A stretch of DNA of 10,754 nucleotides from Candidatus Neomicrothrix sp. UBA7388 (GCA_002470695.1 DKNM01000134.1:34144-44897), one strand, 5' to 3'. Shown: positions 1 through 6,590, counted from the first letter of the stretch. A program made the numbers and translations. The notes: a model not told the origin generated them from the letters alone.

Positions 1-441
1 GATCTGAGCGTATTTTGATAAAGCAGAGTCGAGATAGCCGAGGTCGATTTGTACCCGAGATGCGTTAATCACGAACTGTAGATGGTTGCTTCGTCTAGTG
101 ACGATGCAGTCGTCGACGACGCCTCCCAGATCATTGGTCAAGAGCGCGTAGCGCATGCTTCCGACTTGGAGTTCGCGTATGCCTGAAGGAGTGATCGTTT
201 CCGCTGCATCTATCACATTGTCGATAGAAATATTGTCCTTGGGTATCACATCTACTATGCCCATGTGGCTTACGTCGAACAGGCCAGCCGAAGATCGCGT
301 ATTGATGTGCTCCTTTACAACCCCCTCGAAATTGAGAGGCATTTCGTAGCCTGCAAACGGAACAATTTTCGCGCCTAGTTCCCGGTACAGGGGGTAGAGC
401 GCTGTTCTGTTGTGTCTAGGTTTCTCATCCGGTTCGGTCAT
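1..441 (-). CDS. gcvT: Aminomethyltransferase (glycine cleavage T protein), N-terminal part, cut by the window edge
   Basis: The frame opens at an ATG (441-439) and stays open to base 1, giving 147 residues of a protein that is normally about 360-400 long. It transfers the methylene group of the glycine-derived aminomethyl-lipoyl H protein to tetrahydrofolate, releasing ammonia, in the cytoplasmic glycine cleavage system. Visible family signatures are GAKIVPFAGYEMPLNF (residues 23-38), EHINTRSSAGLFDVSHMG (44-61) and NDLGGVVDDCIVTR (103-116), the last holding the conserved Asp pair near the folate site. The N-terminus is complete. No strong Shine-Dalgarno lies before the ATG; the leader is instead a tandem glycine riboswitch, which supports the assignment independently. 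The rest of the gene, and any gcvH or gcvP partner, lies outside the window. Confidence 0.95.
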   Translation of the reverse strand, partial: MTEPDEKPRHNRTALYPLYRELGAKIVPFAGYEMPLNFEGVVKEHINTRSSAGLFDVSHMGIVDVIPKDNISIDNVIDAAETITPSGIRELQVGSMRYALLTNDLGGVVDDCIVTRRSNHLQFVINASRVQIDLGYLDSALSKYAQI

Positions 442-453
442 CTTTGCTCACGC

Positions 454-469
454 GCGTCGAGTTTGACGC
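454..469 (-). promoter_or_regulatory. Candidate expression-platform hairpin between glycine aptamer II and the gcvT start
   Basis: On the minus strand GCGTC and GACGC form a 5 bp GC-rich stem around the 6-base loop AAACTC. It begins just after aptamer II and ends 12 bases before the gcvT ATG. There is no T tract after it, so it is not an intrinsic terminator. Its position suits a hairpin that affects ribosome access to a start codon without an obvious Shine-Dalgarno. This role is inferred from position only. Confidence 0.4.
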
Positions 470-655
470 CCCGCGCTGTCGTGGAACCTGAGAGATTGGC
501 CGCTACGTGCAGTTTTCCCCTTCGGTGGAGTCTTCACAACTCGCTCTCCAGCGTTGCCTCTTCCTAGCGGTCCGGAGGCCTGAGAGTTTCCCGGGGCGGT
601 TGCTCCTTCGGCGTCGCCCAACGGTCTAGCTGTTGGACGAACTCTCCCACTTGGT
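465..655 (-). promoter_or_regulatory. Tandem glycine riboswitch (two aptamers) in the gcvT leader
   Basis: Read on the minus strand, this leader carries two copies of the glycine aptamer core. Aptamer I (about 650-562) starts GTGGGAGAGTT, contains CGCCGAAGGAGCAA (about 612-599), then AACTCTCAGG and GGACCG. Aptamer II (about 551-471) starts TGGAGAGCG, contains CACCGAAGGGGAAAA, then CTCTCAGG and GACAG. In each copy the GAGAG element is complementary to the later CTCTC, 7 bp in aptamer I (GAGAGTT/AACTCTC). CCGAAGG and CTCTCAGG are hallmarks of the family. The array lies directly upstream of gcvT, its classical target, where glycine binding normally turns on glycine cleavage. No uridine-rich terminator follows, so control of translation initiation seems more likely than attenuation; that last point is inference. 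Confidence 0.93.
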
Positions 656-734
656 GTTGGCAGCAAGCCATACATTAATCGCTGGAAGCGCGCGGTGGTG
701 TGATGTCGGGCTAGACCTTCGTCGGCACCTGCTT

Positions 735-1091
735 TTAGCTAAGGAAATCAGCGATTCGATCTTTTGGTCGTCCGATAATGGCGCTGTCGCTTTTGACGAG
801 CACAGGCCTTTGCATAAGAGCTTTGCGTTCAACTAGGAGTTCCACGACAGCTTCTGGATTATTGACATAATCGTCGGCATTAAGACCAAGCTTTTTGAAC
901 TGCGAGTCCTTGCGAACTAGGTCTTCAACTGGGTCCTCCAGTACAGAAACCATGTGTTCCAGTATTTCTCTCGTAGGGGGGGTCTTGATATATAAGACCA
1001 CCTCGACATCTACGTTTTCTTGCTCAGCGACCGCTAAGGCGTTTTTAGATGAGCCTCAATGAGGATTGTGATAGATGGTGACATTAGCCAT
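735..1091 (-). CDS. arsC: Arsenate reductase (ArsC family), predicted selenoprotein with selenocysteine at the catalytic position (in-frame TGA 1058-1056)
   Basis: Read from the ATG at 1091-1089, the frame gives 118 residues ending in TAA if the TGA at codon 12 is decoded as selenocysteine (U). The N-terminus is MANVTIYHNPHUGSSKNAL, which aligns without gaps to E. coli ArsC HNPACGTSRNTL, so U12 replaces catalytic Cys12. The other arsenate-binding arginines are also in register: R60 (LVRKD), R95 (MQRP) and R108 (IGRP). ArsC reduces arsenate to arsenite in the cytoplasm, normally with glutaredoxin or a similar thiol partner. The ATG is preceded by AAGGA with 6 bases of spacing. A SECIS-like stem-loop follows the TGA. 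Using the internal GTG (1001) instead would give an 88-residue protein without an active site. The gene follows the hydratase by 32 bases in the same direction. Alternatives are a pseudogene or a sequencing error at this one codon, or an Spx/YffB-like role rather than arsenate reduction. Confidence 0.88.
1023..1055 (-). promoter_or_regulatory. Candidate bacterial SECIS element downstream of the arsC UGA
   Basis: Directly after the UGA, the minus-strand RNA can form a 6 bp stem, CUUAGC (1038-1033) with GCUGAG (1028-1023), including one U-G wobble. It closes a GGUC tetraloop (1032-1029). The loop begins 24 bases after the UGA and its first two bases are G. Bacterial SECIS elements are described as a short stem 16-37 bases from the UGA to the loop, with a G in the first two loop positions, for SelB binding. 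This hairpin meets both conditions. A competing 5 bp pairing, GCUCA (1054-1050) with UGAGC (1026-1022), is also possible. The fold was made by eye, not computed. Confidence 0.72.
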
Positions 1092-1123
1092 TTGTGTTCC
1101 TTGCTATTCCGTTTATGACCGTA

Positions 1124-1876
1124 TCAGCGCTGAAAGCCGCGTTGAATACGATCCAGCATGTCCGGTGCCGCTCCTGGGCCATTTTCTCTTGCCCACTTGA
1201 GGCCCTCTTCCCGCTCGAAGCGGGCAAGCTCTCGCATTTGAATTTTCTCTTCACGCAAAGTGTGCCAGGAGTTAGCGGCGATTTGTGCTGCCCACTCATT
1301 GGTGCTCATCTCTAGATCGGCGTCAACAACATGTCTGTTAGCTAAACCGATAAGGGTGGCCTCTGCTCCGTCCACGACGCGGCCGCTGTACATCAAGTCG
1401 CGCGCGGCGATCGGTCCGATGCGCTCCGGTAGTCGGCTTGTCATTCCCCAAGTAGGGACCATGCCCCATTTGCCGTGGGTGTCGCAAAATTTGGCGTCTG
1501 TCGAACATATAAGTAGATCGCAAGCGAGTACCAATTCTAAGGCGCCGGTATAGCAGTGCCCTCGCACAGACGCGATTACCGGTTGCCTCATTTCTTCCAT
1601 GAAGTCCAGAGTCTCGGCCTGTTGATGAGGGCTCGAAGCTCGTTCGCCACGCTCGATGGCTTTGAGATCGTTGCCAGCAGAGAAAGATTTACCTTTGCCT
1701 GTGAGAACAACGACACCGACCTCGCTAGGCGACTCGTTGATGTCGGTTAGATGTGAACGTAGCTCTTCGAACAATAGGGGACTTAGCGCGTTTAAGGCGC
1801 CTGGCCGGTTGAGCGTTAGTGTGCTGATTCCTTCGCTGTCATTTCTAAGTACTAAAGGTTCATCTACGTTGCTCAT
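1124..1876 (-). CDS. Enoyl-CoA hydratase/isomerase (crotonase) family protein
   Basis: A complete 250-residue crotonase-fold protein, usual length for the family. These cytoplasmic enzymes act on acyl-CoA thioesters, stabilising the enolate in an oxyanion hole. The first oxyanion segment is seen as KGKSFSAGNDLK (61-72) and the second as VRGHCYTGALELVLACD (104-120). E114, equivalent to the first catalytic Glu of rat mitochondrial hydratase, is present. The second Glu, in the usual FGxPE motif, is absent: the segment reads FCDTHGKWGMVP (130-141), with H134 at that place. It may therefore be an isomerase, a hydratase with altered chemistry, or a paralogue with another acyl-CoA substrate; the exact reaction cannot be named. 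It lies 32 bases after serB and 32 before arsC, all one direction, so cotranscription is likely. Confidence 0.9.
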   Translation of the reverse strand: MSNVDEPLVLRNDSEGISTLTLNRPGALNALSPLLFEELRSHLTDINESPSEVGVVVLTGKGKSFSAGNDLKAIERGERASSPHQQAETLDFMEEMRQPVIASVRGHCYTGALELVLACDLLICSTDAKFCDTHGKWGMVPTWGMTSRLPERIGPIAARDLMYSGRVVDGAEATLIGLANRHVVDADLEMSTNEWAAQIAANSWHTLREEKIQMRELARFEREEGLKWARENGPGAAPDMLDRIQRGFQR

Positions 1877-1888
1877 TTCAATAGCTTT

Positions 1889-1907
1889 TCACAAGTGAGC
1901 CTTGTGA
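1889..1907 (-). repeat. Intercistronic inverted repeat between serB and the crotonase gene
   Basis: TCACAAG and CTTGTGA form a perfect 7 bp stem around a 5-base loop, beginning one base after the serB stop codon. There is no T tract on the minus strand, so it is not a standard terminator. It could be an mRNA stability or processing hairpin that uncouples serB from the downstream genes. The structure is seen; the role is inferred. Confidence 0.45.
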
Positions 1908-1908
1908 G

Positions 1909-3108
1909 CTAGGAGTCGAAAGGTTGAGTTTGAGGGTCGGAAGCGTCTGCGGCCTCAACTTCCTCTCGTGTGACCCCGAGCATAAACAAGATCGCGTCGA
2001 GATAAGGCACATTCAGCGCTGTGTCCGCAGCCCCTCGAAGGACAGGTTTGGCATTGAAGGCGATACCCAAGCCGGCCTTTTGCAGCATAGGTAAGTCGTT
2101 AGCTCCGTCGCCTACGGCAACCGTTTGTTCCAGTGGAATTCCCTCTTCGGCAGCTATTTGCTCAAGAAGTTGGGCTTTGCGATTTGCGTCAATAATGTCG
2201 CCCTCTATTTCGCCAGTTAAACACTGTTCTTCAATTCGGAGGTGATTCGCGTAAGCGTGATCTATTCCAAGCTGGCTCGCTAGATGGTCTGTGAAGTGAG
2301 TGAAGCCTCCGCTTATTATCGCTACGCGATACCCAAGTCTTTTGAGTGTCCGGACGAAAGTGCGGGCTCCGGCCGTTAGAACCATCCGAGACAAGGCACG
2401 CCCGATGATTTCCTCAGGAGAGCCCTTTAGGAGAGCGACTCGCTTAGTAAGAGCATCGGAGTAATCTATTTCACCTTGCATCGCTTGCTCGGTCAAAAGC
2501 GCCACTTCGTTTCGGTGACCTGCTTCTTCAGCTAAAAGATCAATGACTTCGTTTCGGATAAGCGTTGAGTCGACATCCAATACAACCAGTCGACTCGAAC
2601 GCCTAGAAAGATCATGAGGCTGAACAGCAATATCGATTGCTTCTTGAGAGGCAATCTCAACAAGAGCAGCCTGCAAACTCGTGAGGTCGGCACCTTCTAC
2701 TAGGAATTCGTAGCTCCAAACTGGAAACCGAGAAAGTCGGTGGATGCGATCGATATTGCCTCCGCTTGCTGTGATTGCGCCACTGGTCCGGGCTAGCGCA
2801 ATCGGAGAAAGGTCGGGGGCCAAAGCCGTCACTACATGGCGTTGGACGTGACGAGTGGGAGTCGAATCAACGATTTCGAAATCGATTTCCAAGCCACGCT
2901 CCCACCCGAACAGCAAGACTTCCTTGACCAAGTCTCTACCTGCTGGGACTACAACGGCCAGGCCTAGTGTTAGTTGTCTGCGAACAACGACCTGTTCCAT
3001 GTCCTGAAGCTCAGCGCCCAGGCTTGCAAGAAGGCTAAGTAAGTCAGTGGTGATTCCGGGCTGGTCTTGTCCTGTGACTCGGATAAGTATTGTCTGAGGC
3101 GCCGCCAC
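1909..3108 (-). CDS. serB: Phosphoserine phosphatase with two N-terminal ACT domains
   Basis: This 399-residue protein hydrolyses O-phospho-L-serine to serine, the last step of the phosphorylated serine pathway, in the cytoplasm. Residues 5 to about 80 form a first ACT domain (ILIRVTGQDQPGIT) and about 90-163 a second. The HAD phosphatase domain follows, with motif I LDVDSTLI (177-184; D178 nucleophile, D180), motif II ISGGF (265-269), a likely motif K around K311, and motif III VGDGANDLPML (332-342; D334, D338). The doubled ACT layout and length match mycobacterial SerB2 (about 411 residues), where ACT domains mediate amino-acid feedback. The start is GTG at 3108-3106 without a strong Shine-Dalgarno. 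It heads a minus-strand series that ends in glycine-regulated gcvT, so serine supply and glycine cleavage sit together. Confidence 0.95.
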   Translation of the reverse strand: MAAPQTILIRVTGQDQPGITTDLLSLLASLGAELQDMEQVVVRRQLTLGLAVVVPAGRDLVKEVLLFGWERGLEIDFEIVDSTPTRHVQRHVVTALAPDLSPIALARTSGAITASGGNIDRIHRLSRFPVWSYEFLVEGADLTSLQAALVEIASQEAIDIAVQPHDLSRRSSRLVVLDVDSTLIRNEVIDLLAEEAGHRNEVALLTEQAMQGEIDYSDALTKRVALLKGSPEEIIGRALSRMVLTAGARTFVRTLKRLGYRVAIISGGFTHFTDHLASQLGIDHAYANHLRIEEQCLTGEIEGDIIDANRKAQLLEQIAAEEGIPLEQTVAVGDGANDLPMLQKAGLGIAFNAKPVLRGAADTALNVPYLDAILFMLGVTREEVEAADASDPQTQPFDS

Positions 3109-3156
3109 TTGACTGACGGTACAGGGAAGCGGCGGAGCGTTCTATGACCTAAGGAC

Positions 3157-3179
3157 GGTTATTTTTCGGTTTCATAACC
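3157..3179. repeat. Inverted repeat upstream of serB (6 bp arms)
   Basis: GGTTAT and ATAACC form a perfect 6 bp stem around an 11-base loop. It lies in the 222-base gap between the divergent serB and YeiH genes, about 50 bases upstream of serB. It could be an operator for either gene or a leader hairpin. It is AT-rich and has no feature pointing to a known regulator. Confidence 0.3.
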
Positions 3180-3234
3180 CTATCTCGGCGTCTCGTTTGA
3201 AATTATGAGGTAGCTCGGTTGTCTGTTTCGGAGG

Positions 3235-3257
3235 CCTAGCTCAGAGAGAGCCCTAGG
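3235..3257 (+). repeat. Imperfect hairpin in the leader of the YeiH-family gene
   Basis: CCTA-GCTC pairs with GAGC-TAGG through a CC bulge (3252-3253), closing an AGAGA loop and giving 8 bp in all. It ends 73 bases before the downstream start codon. The GGAGGCC-TA-GCTC opening resembles a tRNA 5' end, but no T arm or matching acceptor strand follows. A 5' UTR regulatory element is possible; no known riboswitch class was recognised. The rest of the 3109-3330 gap shows nothing I can name. Confidence 0.3.
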
Positions 3258-3330
3258 TGAGAGAATGAATTAGGTTTCGTTGTTAGCGTCCTGATGGGAA
3301 GTGGATATCGATAATGACCGTTGAGACTGC

Positions 3331-4350
3331 ATGCAACCTGTGACTCTTATGGTTAGTTCAGCTTTTAGGGGCTTGCTTCGGCTGTTGCCCGGACTGCTGG
3401 TCTGTGCTGGGGGCACCGCGCTGGCTCTTTGGGTCAATTCTGTCACCGGCTTTTCTGTTAGCGCAACAGCGCTTTTTTCCGGTGTTTTGTTTGGAAACCT
3501 GCGGAGTGGGGCAGTCTCAACCCAAGTCGGACTGAACTTCGCGTCGAAACCACTTTTGAGGCTTGCCATTGTGCTACTTGGCTTCCGCCTCAGCCTCACT
3601 GAAATCCGAGCAGAAGTGGGTCTCTGGGATGTGTTGGCATTGCTGGTGCTGGTGTCTGCCACTGTCTGGGGGATTGGGAAACTTTGCACCAAGTGTGGTT
3701 TATCTGCTGACTTTGGTCGCCTGCTAGGAGTCGGATATGCGGTCTGTGGGGTTTCGGCAATAGCGGCGGTCAAACCACTAACCACGGCGGAGGAAGAGGA
3801 GGTTGCATATGCAGTTGGCCTCGTCACCTTTTTTGGAACCCTGTCTATGCTTTCATACCCTGTTTTGGGAGCGCTATCGGACATGGCTCCTGAGTTGTTC
3901 GGTTGGTGGGTTGGCGCAGCAACACATGACGTTGCCCAAGTGGTTGCAACAGCGGCTATTAGGGGTGATGAAGCCTTGGAAACGGCAGTTGTCGTTAAAT
4001 TAGGCCGTGTTGCGTTGCTAGGACCAATCTTGGTGACACTCACCTTCGTAACCCTTGGCCGCAAGAGTGTCGGACGGCCGGGTGTTGCCAAAGTTTTCCC
4101 TAGTTTTGTTGTTGGGTTTTTATTGGCAGTCGGGATTCGATCATTCGATGTGATGTCGGCAGACTTGCTCGCCCTAATCGACAATGTCAGAAAGGTGCTG
4201 TTGGCTGTAGCTATGGTCGGTGTCGGGGCTCTGGTTAATGTCCGAAGTTTGACCGCTATGGGGGGCAAGCCCTTGAAAGTCGGGTTTGTGTCTTGGTTTT
4301 TGTTAGCAATAGCGGCCTTACTGGCGGCGAGGCTTGTGACCCTACTCTGA
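3331..4350 (+). CDS. YeiH/UPF0324 family integral membrane protein (putative sulfate or anion exporter)
   Basis: A 339-residue, strongly hydrophobic protein with about ten membrane segments, the normal length for UPF0324 (Cons_hypoth698). Family signatures are GNLRSG (55-60), a SKPLLRLAIVLLGFRLSL segment (72-89), VGYAVCGVSAIAAVKPL (134-150) matching the usual GxxICGxSAIAA motif, the acidic EEEEVAYAV stretch (154-162), and GAATHDVAQVVA (195-206), equivalent to the usual IHExAQVVAAG. Members have been annotated as putative sulfate exporters, and YeiH has been linked to sulfur metabolism, but the substrate is not established here. The start chosen is ATG 3331; ATG 3349 is an alternative, and neither has a strong Shine-Dalgarno. 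It is divergent from serB, with two hairpins in the gap. Confidence 0.88.
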   Translation: MQPVTLMVSSAFRGLLRLLPGLLVCAGGTALALWVNSVTGFSVSATALFSGVLFGNLRSGAVSTQVGLNFASKPLLRLAIVLLGFRLSLTEIRAEVGLWDVLALLVLVSATVWGIGKLCTKCGLSADFGRLLGVGYAVCGVSAIAAVKPLTTAEEEEVAYAVGLVTFFGTLSMLSYPVLGALSDMAPELFGWWVGAATHDVAQVVATAAIRGDEALETAVVVKLGRVALLGPILVTLTFVTLGRKSVGRPGVAKVFPSFVVGFLLAVGIRSFDVMSADLLALIDNVRKVLLAVAMVGVGALVNVRSLTAMGGKPLKVGFVSWFLLAIAALLAARLVTLL

Positions 4351-4412
4351 AGTAGAAGAGCGACTTTGTCTCGCTTCGATTAAACATTGAAGTTGAAAGT
4401 TGGAAAAGTGGC

Positions 4413-4420
4413 AAGGAGAG
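4413..4420 (+). promoter_or_regulatory. Strong Shine-Dalgarno for the EstB-like gene
   Basis: AAGGAGAG lies 6 bases before ATG 4427 (8 bases counted from the AAGGAG core). It decides the start in favour of this ATG over the in-frame TTG at 4400. Confidence 0.7.
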
Positions 4421-4426
4421 TTCGAG

Positions 4427-5566
4427 ATGGTGCTTGTTAGTGGAATCTGCGAAGAAAAATTCTCTCTAGTTAGCGACGCTTTCAAATCTAACTTCGACGC
4501 AGGCGACGAGTTGGGCGCTAGTGCCGCTGTCACCGTTGACGGTAAAAGCGTCGTCGATATATGGGCAGGAAGTCGAATCTCGACAGGGGACGAGTGGAGA
4601 GAAGACACAATTGTCAACGTCTACTCCACCACTAAGACCATGGCTTCTATGTGCATGCTTATGTTGGCCGACAGAGGGTTAATCGACTTTGCGAAGCCAG
4701 TAAGGGATTACTGGCCCGAGTTCGCAGCTAACGGCAAAGACGAGGTCTTGGTTAGTCATGTCATGAGTCACCAGACTGGCTGTTCCGGCTTCCCGCAAAC
4801 AATTACAACTGCCCAACTTTACGATCACGACTTTTGCGCAAATTTGCTGGCTGAAATGACTCCCTGGTGGAAACCAGGGTCGGCTCCGGGATATCACGCC
4901 ATTACCCAAGGAACACTTCAAGGAGAGTTGTTGCGTCGAGTGGACGGCAGAACGCTTGGGAAATTCTTCCAGGAAGAGGTGGCTGCACCTTTGGGCGCGG
5001 ACTTCCACATTGGGCTGCCGTCGACAGAGTATGACCGTGTTGCAGAGCTGGACCCGCCTGAGAAAAGCATTGATCAAATAGTGGAGGTGGAACCCGACTC
5101 GATAGCGGCTAAAACCTTTAAAAGCTGCGTTCTTGACGGCACTGAGACCGGAACGACCGCATGGCGCGAGGCTGAGATTCCAGCGGCCGGAGGAATAGGC
5201 AACGCAAGATCAATTTCTCGAGTTCACTCAGTGCTGGCCTGCGGCGGAACGGTGGATGGAATCTCTCTACTTAAACAGGAAACGATTGAAGCAGCTCTAA
5301 CTCGTCAAACCTTTGAACGCGATTTAGTACTTGGTCTCGGTGTGCCCTATGGCATGGGTTTTGGCATCAATCACGAGAAACTGCCGCTGACGCCTAGCGC
5401 TCGCACTCTGTATTGGTTTGGGTGGGGTGGGTCAATGGGCATCATCGATTTAGATGAGCGGCTCACAATCTCGTACGCGATGAACAAAATGGCATCGGGT
5501 CTGGTGGGGGACACGCGAGCTTTTAATCTCATAGCTGCCGTATACGCTGCACTTGGAAAGGCATAG
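4427..5566 (+). CDS. Serine hydrolase of the beta-lactamase class C / EstB esterase family
   Basis: A 379-residue cytoplasmic protein without a signal peptide. It carries the acyl-enzyme motif SxxK as S67-T-T-K70 (NVYSTTKTM), the HQTGCSGF block (115-122) typical of this fold, a Tyr at Y156 (PGYHAITQG) in the place of the YxN motif, and a late FGWGGSMG block equivalent to the KTG/HxG wall. Members hydrolyse esters or related acyl compounds; true antibiotic resistance is unlikely without secretion and with YxN altered. The start is ATG 4427 because AAGGAGAG (4413-4420) lies at ideal spacing; an upstream TTG at 4400 would put that site inside the gene. It follows the YeiH gene by 76 bases and converges on the LLM gene with only 10 bases between stop codons. 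Confidence 0.9.
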   Translation: MVLVSGICEEKFSLVSDAFKSNFDAGDELGASAAVTVDGKSVVDIWAGSRISTGDEWREDTIVNVYSTTKTMASMCMLMLADRGLIDFAKPVRDYWPEFAANGKDEVLVSHVMSHQTGCSGFPQTITTAQLYDHDFCANLLAEMTPWWKPGSAPGYHAITQGTLQGELLRRVDGRTLGKFFQEEVAAPLGADFHIGLPSTEYDRVAELDPPEKSIDQIVEVEPDSIAAKTFKSCVLDGTETGTTAWREAEIPAAGGIGNARSISRVHSVLACGGTVDGISLLKQETIEAALTRQTFERDLVLGLGVPYGMGFGINHEKLPLTPSARTLYWFGWGGSMGIIDLDERLTISYAMNKMASGLVGDTRAFNLIAAVYAALGKA

Positions 5567-5576
5567 CAGTTAACTC

Positions 5577-6590
5577 TTAGATTCGTTGTATGTCCTGAAT
5601 CACGTCGGGAGGAAGATCGCCCGCAATTTCCGGTGAAGCGCTCGCGCCGATCGCATCAGTTAACCCACCAAAATGTTGTTCAATCTCCAGTGCTATTTCG
5701 TCATGGCGACCTACAGCTGCGAAGAGCCGCACTACCTCGTCGCTAACTAGCGAAGACATTCTTCCCCAGCCATCGTTCTTGGAGAGATAATTGAGTTCCT
5801 CTCCCAGATCTAAGAGGTCGTGTTGTTCGAGAACCGGCCAGTAGGCCTTTGTGCTGCCGTAAAACCCGATGCGGTAGCGAACCCAATCAACCATTTCTTG
5901 TACCGCACGGTCGTCGGGCCCAGTGCACACGAAACCTCCACCGCTAACTTCGAATTCCTCTTTGTTTAAGGAGTTCTTTTGAAGGCCCAATTCAAGCTGC
6001 GGCAAAACCTTTTCTTGGAGGTAAGAGCGAGTGCAGAACGCGTGGAGTCTAACTCCGTCACAAACGGCACCAGCGGTTCGCAACATCGCTGGGCCGACGG
6101 CAGCCATAGTGATTTTAGGTAGGGGCACCTCCAAGGGCTCGGGCGTGAAATTCGGGGTCATTAAAGAAAATTGATAAAAGTTTCCTTCATACGACAATGG
6201 CTCACCTAGTGCCCAGGTATTCCAGATAGAACGAACGGCTTCCACGTACTCCCGCATCCGTGGGGCGGGTGAAACCCAAGGAACGCTAAAGCGTCTCTCG
6301 TTATGCCCCCGGACTTGACTGCCAAGTCCCAACTCGAATCGTCCGGCGCTCGCCTGTTGTAGATCCCAACCTATGTTTGCCGCAACCATCGGGCTGCGCG
6401 GAAACGCTATTGCGACGCCGGTCGCGAGAGTTAATCGTTCGGAGTTAACGGCAGCGACTGCTAGAGGCAGAAAAGGGTCGTGACGGTTTTCGAGGGCGAC
6501 GATACCGTCGTAGCCATCTTCTTCGATTACCTTTACAGCGTTCGGGATGTCTCTAAGATCCGCTTGGGGAAAGGTCGTGAACACTTTCAT
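5577..6590 (-). CDS. LLM-class (luciferase-like) oxidoreductase, probably F420-dependent
   Basis: A 337-residue TIM-barrel flavin/deazaflavin oxidoreductase. Visible signatures are EEDGYDGIVALENRHDPF (23-40), the barrel strand ERLTLATGVAIAFPRSP (51-67), and the block SAGRFELGLGSQVRGHNERR (81-100), where bacterial luciferase relatives hold SxGRxxLGLGxG. EYVEAVRSIW (114-123) and FYQFSLMTPNF (138-148) are also typical. It resembles the F420-dependent group known as TIGR03617, so hydride transfer from reduced F420 to an unknown substrate is the likely role. The start is ATG 6590-6588, overlapping the stop of the PPOX gene as ATGA, rather than the longer frame from 6632, whose extra 14 residues do not look like family sequence. 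Translational coupling with the PPOX gene is therefore likely. FMN use cannot be excluded. Confidence 0.9.
   Translation of the reverse strand: MKVFTTFPQADLRDIPNAVKVIEEDGYDGIVALENRHDPFLPLAVAAVNSERLTLATGVAIAFPRSPMVAANIGWDLQQASAGRFELGLGSQVRGHNERRFSVPWVSPAPRMREYVEAVRSIWNTWALGEPLSYEGNFYQFSLMTPNFTPEPLEVPLPKITMAAVGPAMLRTAGAVCDGVRLHAFCTRSYLQEKVLPQLELGLQKNSLNKEEFEVSGGGFVCTGPDDRAVQEMVDWVRYRIGFYGSTKAYWPVLEQHDLLDLGEELNYLSKNDGWGRMSSLVSDEVVRLFAAVGRHDEIALEIEQHFGGLTDAIGASASPEIAGDLPPDVIQDIQRI

Noticed and set aside
454-469. Intrinsic terminator before gcvT
   Set aside because: The stem is only 5 bp and no T-rich tract follows on the minus strand.
448-675. A 75-residue minus-strand ORF
   Set aside because: It is a chance frame through the tandem glycine riboswitch; its codons are fixed by the aptamer sequence and the peptide resembles no family.
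735-1001. An 88-residue ORF starting at GTG 1001
   Set aside because: It is the C-terminal part of the ArsC frame. Starting here loses the active site, and the upstream in-frame segment with its own ATG and Shine-Dalgarno matches the family N-terminus through the TGA.
1056-1058. Genome-wide TGA reassignment (to Trp or Gly) as the reason for the arsC stop
   Set aside because: TGA is the terminal stop of four complete genes in this window, and Trp or Gly at this position would destroy the ArsC active site.
3231-3300. A tRNA-like start, GGAGGCC-TA-GCTC
   Set aside because: No T arm, no complementary acceptor strand and no plausible anticodon arm follow.
3270-4268. A 332-residue minus-strand ORF opposite the YeiH-family gene
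   Set aside because: It is rich in Ser, Thr and Pro with no recognisable motif, a typical antisense shadow. The plus-strand frame has clear family signatures and membrane segments.
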